The notes beneath the pieces are model-generated. The model worked only from the letters and a program-made list of their open reading frames with translations. It was not told the origin of the DNA and ran no database searches. Source: Atherix ibis (lineage: Eukaryota > Arthropoda > Insecta > Diptera > Athericidae). From it: DNA of 64,000 bases. Where the stretch lies: the NCBI GenBank assembly GCA_958298945.1, contig OY282610.1, positions 22,902,233 to 22,966,232 of the forward strand, given 5' to 3'. Both the position numbers and the translations under genes were made by a program. Shown piece after piece: positions 57,750 through 64,000 of the stretch. Numbering within the stretch: position 1 is the stretch's first letter; each line of letters starts with the position of its first letter.

Positions 57750-58475
57750 TAACACTTTACATACACCGGCACTGAACTATTTTCTGGTAAACATTGAACT
57801 GTCAACATCACATTTGTTTACATTTAGTAAATGGCAAACTTTTCACTTTTTAACCACTTTTTGGACAAAATAAATCATTAAAAGCAATTTACATAAATAA
57901 CAAACTAAATTTTTGTTATTTTCTGTACTAAAAATGAAGATATCAACTTACCGAAAGAAAGAAATTCCCGACAACTCTTTATAAAACACTTTTTTTTTTT
58001 TTTAATTAAATGTTATTAACAATATAGCTTTTTATATAAATACTTCAAAAAATATAAAAACCACACTTTCAGTTGCACTTTCTCATAAGTGCCCAAAATA
58101 ACAACTTCAAAAATAATAAAAAGTATGCAAGCAGTTCGATATGCTACCACCACTTTCATGGAGAATGGCGTGTTTTAAAACTCTCCGAAAGTCTACAAAA
58201 TTTTGGGCGCTTAATAAACAATTCCATTTCATATCAAAAGATTGTAGAAAAAATTAAAAAAAATTGCCTGTCGTTGTGTTTAAATTGTATTTTTATTTGC
58301 AATATTCAATAAATTTCTATTACGAAAAGATGACATGTCTACATAAAAAAATCTACACAAAAGTATGCAAGCGTTACGTTTTCTTGCCGCTTCTTCAATA
58401 ATTAAGCCAGAAAATTGCGTATACACATACGAAAATTTGACATTAGGGTCGATCCAGGTATTCTTTAATCTAAGG
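57750..58475. repeat. Decayed paralogue of THAP exon 1 and its upstream region
   Basis: Collinear with 2105-2975. The splice donor and preceding codons (plus strand ACTTACCGAAAGAAAGAAAT, 57945 on) are kept, but about 26 bp of the exon with part of the zinc-finger region are missing and the start codon region is replaced by poly-T. No exon 2 is found to its left. Confidence 0.7.
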
Positions 58476-59620
58476 AGCGCACCAATTGAAAAATGCCTTA
58501 TACTTTCCTGCATATATGCTATATAACAACAACTATTCATAAATAAATAGAAACTCTATACAAAAAAGAGAAGAAAAAATATCGATCATAATGGCAGGTG
58601 CGACAAAGCAAAGCTATTCGAGTTACCAACGCCCCAGAATAACAGCAGCAAAGCTGAAGCTAGTTGAAGTAGCGGTTAACCATTGTATTATACTGGCTAA
58701 TGGGGCACACCCAATTTCACAGGTGAACACATCATATTTCTCGAATTTTGTCATTACCTTCTGAAATCCCGTATTAAGTTACCGTACAAAATCGTTGCTC
58801 CTCTGACTATCCTCACCATAACCTCTTTAAATATCCCACCTCTATATAAAATAAATTTAGTTTCCCTTTCACTAATGACCTCCTATCTTGATAGAGATCC
58901 TTCCGCCATCACGCTGAATTTCCAAAGTTCCTTACCCAAAAATTTTGAAACTGCTCAGAATTCTTCTCTCATACATAATTTCCTTATCGGAAACGACCCA
59001 CTTCCCATCTGACATTCCTTTGACGTTCAATAGTCAATATTTTAATATCTTAACACAAACTAACATGCGATACAAAATCTAACCACCTCTAACTGATCCA
59101 TCCAACCAAGCAAAGACCGATTTTATTGAACCTACAATTTAACAGGTCGCGGCGAATGGCCTCATTGTTAAGGTGCAGATATGTTAAGTGCCTGCTGGCT
59201 CATGTCCAAACAATACAAAATCAATTCACTTTCCTTTTACAAATAGTTTCAATAAATTTAACAATTTTATCGTTAAATAAAATTTTTATATTGTTCTACT
59301 TTTAAGTAATCACACATTACTACTGCCAACTCGCAGTTGGAATATTTTTTATATTTTCGAAGATAATAAATTGTAATTTTATCAAAACTATTTATTAATT
59401 TTATATCAAATTTTTGTCCTTTCTCACAATATCAATCACAACCTTATAAATAAAAAATGGGGAATTCTGTAAATTATTTTTATATCGCTTTATTTATTTA
59501 TATATAACACTAGTAAATTTTAATGATCAGCAAGTTAATCAGACTACTTTGCCAATTAAACCCAATTCGGGGAAGTCTGCAAAATGGACATTTTTTAAAT
59601 ATAGTTTCCAAATGCCATTG
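58476..59620. other. Intergenic sequence, nothing recognised
   Basis: 58570-59200 is C/T- and A/C-rich with balanced composition but no long frame. The remainder is AT-rich. Confidence 0.4.
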
Positions 59621-60889
59621 TACGAGGGTCGTTCAATAAGTCCTTAGAAAAAGATGGAAAAAAACTGTTTTTTAAAAAAAAAAAATTTTATTTTTCAACA
59701 TATTCTTCTTTTAGCTCTATACACTTTTCCAAACGTTTTTCCAAAATTTTTATCCCGTCCAAAAAATAGGATTTCGGAAGTTCTGCAAAATACTCATCCG
59801 TTTGAGCAATGACGTCCTCGTTTGAAGTGAACCGTCGTCCGCCAAGCGATTTCTTCAGATTGGGGAAAAGAAAATAGTCACTCGGGGCCAAATCTGGTGA
59901 ATAAGCGGGATGCTGCAACAATTCCATTCTCAATTCCACAATTTTGGTCATGGAAACAGCGCAGGTGTGCACACGCACATTGTCCTGATGCAAGAGGATT
60001 TTTTCTTCTTCAGATGGGGGCGTTTCTCTTTAATTTCCTCGCTCAACCGTTGCAATAACGACGCGTAATACGCTCCTGTTATTGTTTTTCCTTTTTCCAA
60101 GTAGTCGATAAAAATATTGCCCTGCGAATTCCAAAAGACCGTGGCCATCACCTTGCCGACCGATGGCACAGTTTTCGCCTTCTTCGGAGCCCGTTCACCC
60201 TGTCTCTTTGTTTCTGGAGTATAGTAGTGTATCCAGGTTTCGTCCACAGTGACATATCGACGAAGGAATTCGGCAGGATTGCGATGAAAGAGTGCCAACA
60301 TAGCCTCAGAGTCCACTACACGATTGCGCTTATTCTCCTCTGAGAGGAAACGCGGCACCCATCTTGCCGAAATTTTTTTCACAGACAATTTTTCATGCAA
60401 AATTGAAGCGACTGTACCTTGTGATATGCCCGTGGCCTCAACTAATTCGCGCACTTTAATTCGCCGATCGTTCAAAATCAGATCGTGGATTTGGTCGATG
60501 ATTTCAGGAGTAGACACCTCAACTGGGCGTCCTGAACGACATTCATCTTTTGTGGATGAACGGCCACGTTTTAATTCATTCACCCAATTGTAAACCGTCG
60601 CAAACACAGGTGCAGATGTGCCATGAACTGCATCCAACTCGGCTTTGATTTCTTTCGGGCTTAAGCCTTTCAAATGGAGATGTTTGATGACAGCCCTAAA
60701 CTCGCTTTTTTCCATTGTTATGCACAAATAAATGTCGTTAACTTTAACCAACGATAGAAATTGACCTTTGGATCGAGCTGAAATTTTGACAGCTTTCTTG
60801 TCGAAAATGCTACTTACAAAAAAAATCTTTACCGGCACTACGAGCGCAATTTCTCGGATCTTCTAAGGACTTATTGAACGACCCTCGTA
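59621..60889 (-). mobile_element. Mariner M4 with near-perfect inverted ends
   Basis: Left TACGAGGGTCGTTCAATAAG and right CTTATTGAACGACCCTCGTA are perfect inverses over 20 bp and more, with TA at both edges. The element is about 1.27 kb. It is the best-preserved member of the M1-M4 lineage here. Confidence 0.94.
59688..60715 (-). pseudogene. Mariner M4 transposase, one frameshift and small deletion
   Basis: Starts MEKSEFRAVIKHLHLKGLSP at 60715 and stays open through both helix-turn-helix motifs (NDRRIKVRELVEATGISQG), WVPRFLSEENKRNRV and VDETWIHYYTPE to KEKRPHLKKKK. A few codons (QWIFK region) are missing in frame before GERAPKKAK. One A is missing from the run after HLKKK near 60003, so the second and third aspartates (HQDNVRVHTC, APSDYFLF) sit in the next frame. 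It ends at EEYVEK and TAA. The HWIN-type WNSQG replaces WDSQG. Only these lesions separate it from an open frame. Confidence 0.93.
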
Positions 60890-61550
60890 CATAGTGTAGC
60901 TTACTAACTTTTCCGCCTTAAACCTCTCCGTATGAATATCATGCTCCTGGTCAGTTGAGTTGGAAGCTGACTCATAGTACGAGAGTATTATTTCTGCTAG
61001 TCGTGGGTTTATAGTTTTGAACTACGAAAGAATCAAACTTTATATATTTTTTTCCCCATTACATTTAATCTAAGATCATTTACTTCAACTAAGTCTTCAA
61101 GAGTTTTCTTCATGCTCTCTAGCCCTGCCTATTTTTGTGTCTATGACATTTTTCAATTTCAATATGTACGCTCGTTTATACTATACAAAAATATCAACCA
61201 AACTTAACAACCTAAACCCACTTTCTGTAATCTGACAGGAAAAAAACATTCACTAAACAAAAACAAAAAAAAAATATTCTAATTGCGATTGCGTAAATTT
61301 GAAGAAGAAACCACTTTTCTTCTAAGTCAATTCGAATATCGTCTAATGTTGATTAATCGACAAAATACTATTGACTCTAGACTTCACTGCGATCAAGATT
61401 TTATTAAATTAATTAAATTAAATCGACGACAGAAAATAGTCCTTTTAAAAAAAAAAAAGAAAAAAAATAATTCTCATTCGAAATCTGAGCAATCGTCTTT
61501 CTTCGAAATTTCTTCTCATTTAATACTCGTATTTATATTTTTTATTAGGT
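60890..61550. other. AT-rich sequence, nothing recognised
   Basis: A frame at 61283-61561 is arginine/lysine-rich and has no known motif. Confidence 0.4.
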
Positions 61551-62813
61551 GTATAGCTTAAAAATGCGGGATTTTTGGCAAACTTTGAGTGTTTATTTTG
61601 AAAAATTGTTACAATATATTTTATTCAAAGTATTGTCCATCGGAAGCCACTACTTTTTCCCATCTTTCTGGCAACAAATGGATTCCGCGCCAAAAAAACT
61701 GCTCCGGTTTTGAGGCCAAGAATGAATCGAGCCAATTTTTGATGCCCTGTTCTGAAGTGAAGCGTATTCCGGTGAGGGCGTTTTGCATGGATCTAAACAA
61801 ATGGTAGTCGGACGGGGCAAGATCTGGGCTATAAGGCGGGTGAGGCAAAACTTCCCAGCCACTGTTTTCTAAATAATTTTTAACCGGTCTTGCAACATGA
61901 GGCCGAGCGTTGTCATGATGAAAAATTATGGCTTCGTGTCTGGTCGCATATTCCGGGCGTTTTTCGGCTAATGCTCACTTCAAACGGATTAATTGTGTTC
62001 GGTAGAGGTCGCCTGTGATCGTCTGGCCCGATTTCAATAGCTCATAATAGATCACACCCTTCTGATCCCACCAAATACAGAGCATTACCTTGGCGCCATG
62101 GATATTTGGCTTTGGCATTGATTTGGCTGGTTGGCCGGGCTTCACATACGATTTTTTACGCTTTGGGTTGTCGTAATGAATCCATTTTTCGTCGCCAGTA
62201 ATGATTCGATCCAAAAACGACTTCTTTTTCTGCCGTTCAAGCAGCATTTCGGACATTCAAAATCCCCTTTCAACGTCTCTCGGCTTCAATTCATATGGGA
62301 CCCAATTTCCTTGCTTTTGGATGAATCCTGCTGCTTTCAAACGTTTTGAAATGGCTGCTTGAGTGACTCCCAATGATTTTGCAATTTCTTCTTGAGTTCG
62401 ACAACAGTCTTGGTCGAGTAATGCCTCCAAATCTTCATCTTCAAACTTTTTTGGCAGACCCGGTCGTTCTTTGTCTTCCGTGTCAAAATCACCACTTCTG
62501 AACCGCACAAACTATCTCTCGCACGTTAAAATCGATGGAACATATTCGGGATAAGCTTCGGTGAGCAATCGAATGAGCAATCTTCAAATTGAAGAAGTAA
62601 ATCAACACTTCCCGCAAATGGGACTTTTTTGGTACAAAATTCGACATTTTTGAAGCAAAAAAAAACTTTGTTGTTTACACTATTTCGTTCAATGACTAAT
62701 CGAGAATGAATGACAGATATTTAACCTCCAAAATGCCATATGAGTTATTATTAACACAAACCATGTGTAAAAGTTATGCCATCTGTTGTCAATCCCGCAT
62801 TTTTAAGTTATAC
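61551..62813 (-). mobile_element. Mariner of the MSSFVP lineage with 22-bp inverted ends
   Basis: Left GTATAGCTTAAAAATGCGGG and on (61551-61572) matches the right end (62792-62813) inverted with one mismatch in 22. It is about 1.26 kb. The ends differ from those of the related element at 26724, so they are distinct subfamilies. Confidence 0.93.
61621..62647 (-). pseudogene. Mariner transposase, N-terminal frameshift and two stops
   Basis: Starts MSNFVPKKSHLREVLIYFFN at 62647. The first helix-turn-helix is frameshifted. The frame then recovers at SGDFDTEDKERPGLPKKFED and continues EEIAKSLGVTQAAISKRLKA, WVPYELKPRDVERGF, a TGA, MSEMLLERQKKKSFLDR, ITGDEKWIHYDNPK (first aspartate), KVMLCIWWDQKGVIYYELLK and RLK, a second TGA, then HHDNARPHVARPV (second) and PSDYHLFRSM (third). 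It ends GQYFE and TAA. Both stops are TGA in place of likely CGA, consistent with C-to-T decay. Confidence 0.92.
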
Positions 62814-63014
62814 ACCATGATGTACACATATTCAACAATCCAATCTCACCGATCTTTAAGAAGACAATTTGCTTTTCTTTCACTTTTCCAATCCATATTT
62901 TAATTATAGCTATAAAAAAAAAGTTTATAAAAAAATACTAATCAATTTGCATTTGCAAAAATTCATTTATTATAAAAATACAAATCATACACGTACATTT
63001 ATGTTTTTTTTTTT
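62814..63014. other. AT-rich sequence, nothing recognised
   Basis: It is A/T-rich, and poly-T near 63004-63016 marks the 3' side of the exon that follows. Confidence 0.4.
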
Positions 63015-63275
63015 TTAAATTTTATTGTAGTAATATTTAATTTTTGGTATTTTTGCCGTTGTCGTCGTTATCGCTTTCGTTTTCGGGGAACCGTTTTCAT
63101 GCTCGTTTTCGGTACCGCCTTTACCGTCTCCACCTTCATTTTCTGTTGAAATGTAATTTGCCGTCAAGGCTACTAATTCAGCATGTATCGTATCAGGATT
63201 CTCAAAAGCTTTCCGAAATCTTTCGTCCAGTTCATCTACGCAACAGTTACCGCGTTCACGACCACCATCGCAGTT
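63015..63275 (-). CDS. Probable terminal exon of a host gene, function unknown
   Basis: The minus strand is open for about 86 codons with balanced composition inside very AT-rich DNA. From 63275 it reads NCDGGRERGNCCVDELDERF, then RKAFENPDTIHAELVALTAN, YISTENEGGDGKGGTENEHE and TTTTAKIPKIKYYYNKI to a TAA at 63017-63015. The upstream edge TTTTTGTTTTCTCGGAG resembles a 3' splice site, and there is no ATG at the start, so an internal or last exon is likely. The tail is low-complexity and charged. I do not recognise the family. The overlapping plus-strand frame 63044-63385 looks like its shadow. Confidence 0.45.
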   Translation of the reverse strand, partial: NCDGGRERGNCCVDELDERFRKAFENPDTIHAELVALTANYISTENEGGDGKGGTENEHENGSPKTKAITTTTAKIPKIKYYYNKI

Positions 63276-63284
63276 CTCCGAGAA

Positions 63285-64000
63285 AACAAAAACCCTTCAA
63301 ATGTTTTATTATAATTAAATTTTTTTCCTATACTATTTTTAAGAATTCAATAATTTTTTTAAAATTAATTATAAGTCGTTTTTGACAAGAGTTTTATTAT
63401 CTTTTAATTTTTTTTTTTTGTTTATTTAAATATTTTTTCTCTATTTAAGGTTTTTTTTTATAGATTAAAGGATGAAATTCGAAACTTTTTCTCTTTTTTT
63501 ATATTTTCATATTTCAACTTTTCGTATTTAGAATATCATTTTTGTTTTAGTAAATTCTTGTTTATAAAAAATGGTATTTTTAAAGAATAAATTTTTCGAA
63601 ATATTTAAAATTAAAAAAAAAATGACCTAAATTTCGAAAAGAGGAGGTTTTTTTATTATTATTAAACTCATAAAAACAATCGAACAAATTTGATTTTTAT
63701 TCATGAGGTATGAATATTTTTAATAGCATAAAGTTTGTTTTTATTTATAATTTTAAAATATATTCTTTTATGAGATAAATTTTTTTATTTAAATTATGAA
63801 GCAAATTTATCCAGACTTTTAAGTTTGATCATTCATTTCAATGGCTTGAATTTTCCATTGTCATGCATAACATAAGATTTAAATGATCAGAATTTTTATT
63901 TATTAATTTCAAATAAGATAAATTACTTAGTTCAATTTTAGATAATATAAATGCAAAATAATTTCAATATCATTATTTGACAATACGTGTACTTGTACAG
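63285..64000. other. AT-rich sequence to window end, nothing recognised
   Basis: It is almost entirely A/T-rich; if the 63.0-kb exon is real, this could be the intron upstream of it. Confidence 0.4.

Overview
This window looks like repeat-rich nuclear DNA from an animal, most likely an insect. It is strongly AT-rich and has spliced gene fragments with GT-AG introns. It is dominated by insect-type transposons: several mariner lineages, a Tc1/mariner-superfamily transposase family, Jockey-like and R1-like non-LTR retrotransposons. There are no operons, ribosome binding sites, CRISPR arrays or bacterial genes. I cannot name the species.

Layout. (1) 1-1112 is a mariner element (M0) cut by the window edge. 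(2) 1507-2384 is a spliced THAP zinc-finger gene on the minus strand with one apparent 1-nt frameshift. A decayed copy of its exon 1 and upstream DNA lies at about 57750-58475. (3) About 4180-23801 is a 7.6-kb block repeated 2.6 times in tandem (junctions near 11845 and 19457). Each unit carries Jockey-like reverse transcriptase remnants, short possible host exons and old internal repeats. (4) 23802-25310 is a Jockey-like fragment with gag zinc knuckles and an endonuclease. (5) 26640-28600 is an old LINE split by a mariner with matching inverted ends. (6) 30411-31240 is a minisatellite of about 14-bp units abutting a truncated transposase. (7) 33288-35279 holds a mariner derivative with inverted 5' ends. 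(8) 36255-42680 is scattered LINE and transposase debris. (9) 44779-56720 is a second tandem structure, mariner-spacer-mariner-spacer-mariner, with a 5.34-kb period. Its middle mariner has the left end of the third and the right end of the first. (10) 56900-64000 holds transposase debris, a mariner with only a small deletion and one frameshift (59621-60889), another mariner with clear inverted ends (61551-62813) and a probable host exon (63015-63275).

How it fits together. Both tandem arrays begin and end in transposable element sequence, which fits expansion by unequal crossing-over between dispersed mariner or LINE copies. Every transposase and reverse transcriptase seen carries at least one disabling lesion, so I see no autonomous element. 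The host-like pieces are the THAP gene, a terminal exon duplicated in the 7.6-kb unit, three very short candidate genes in that unit, and the exon near 63.1 kb. Most other space is AT-rich sequence in which I recognise nothing.
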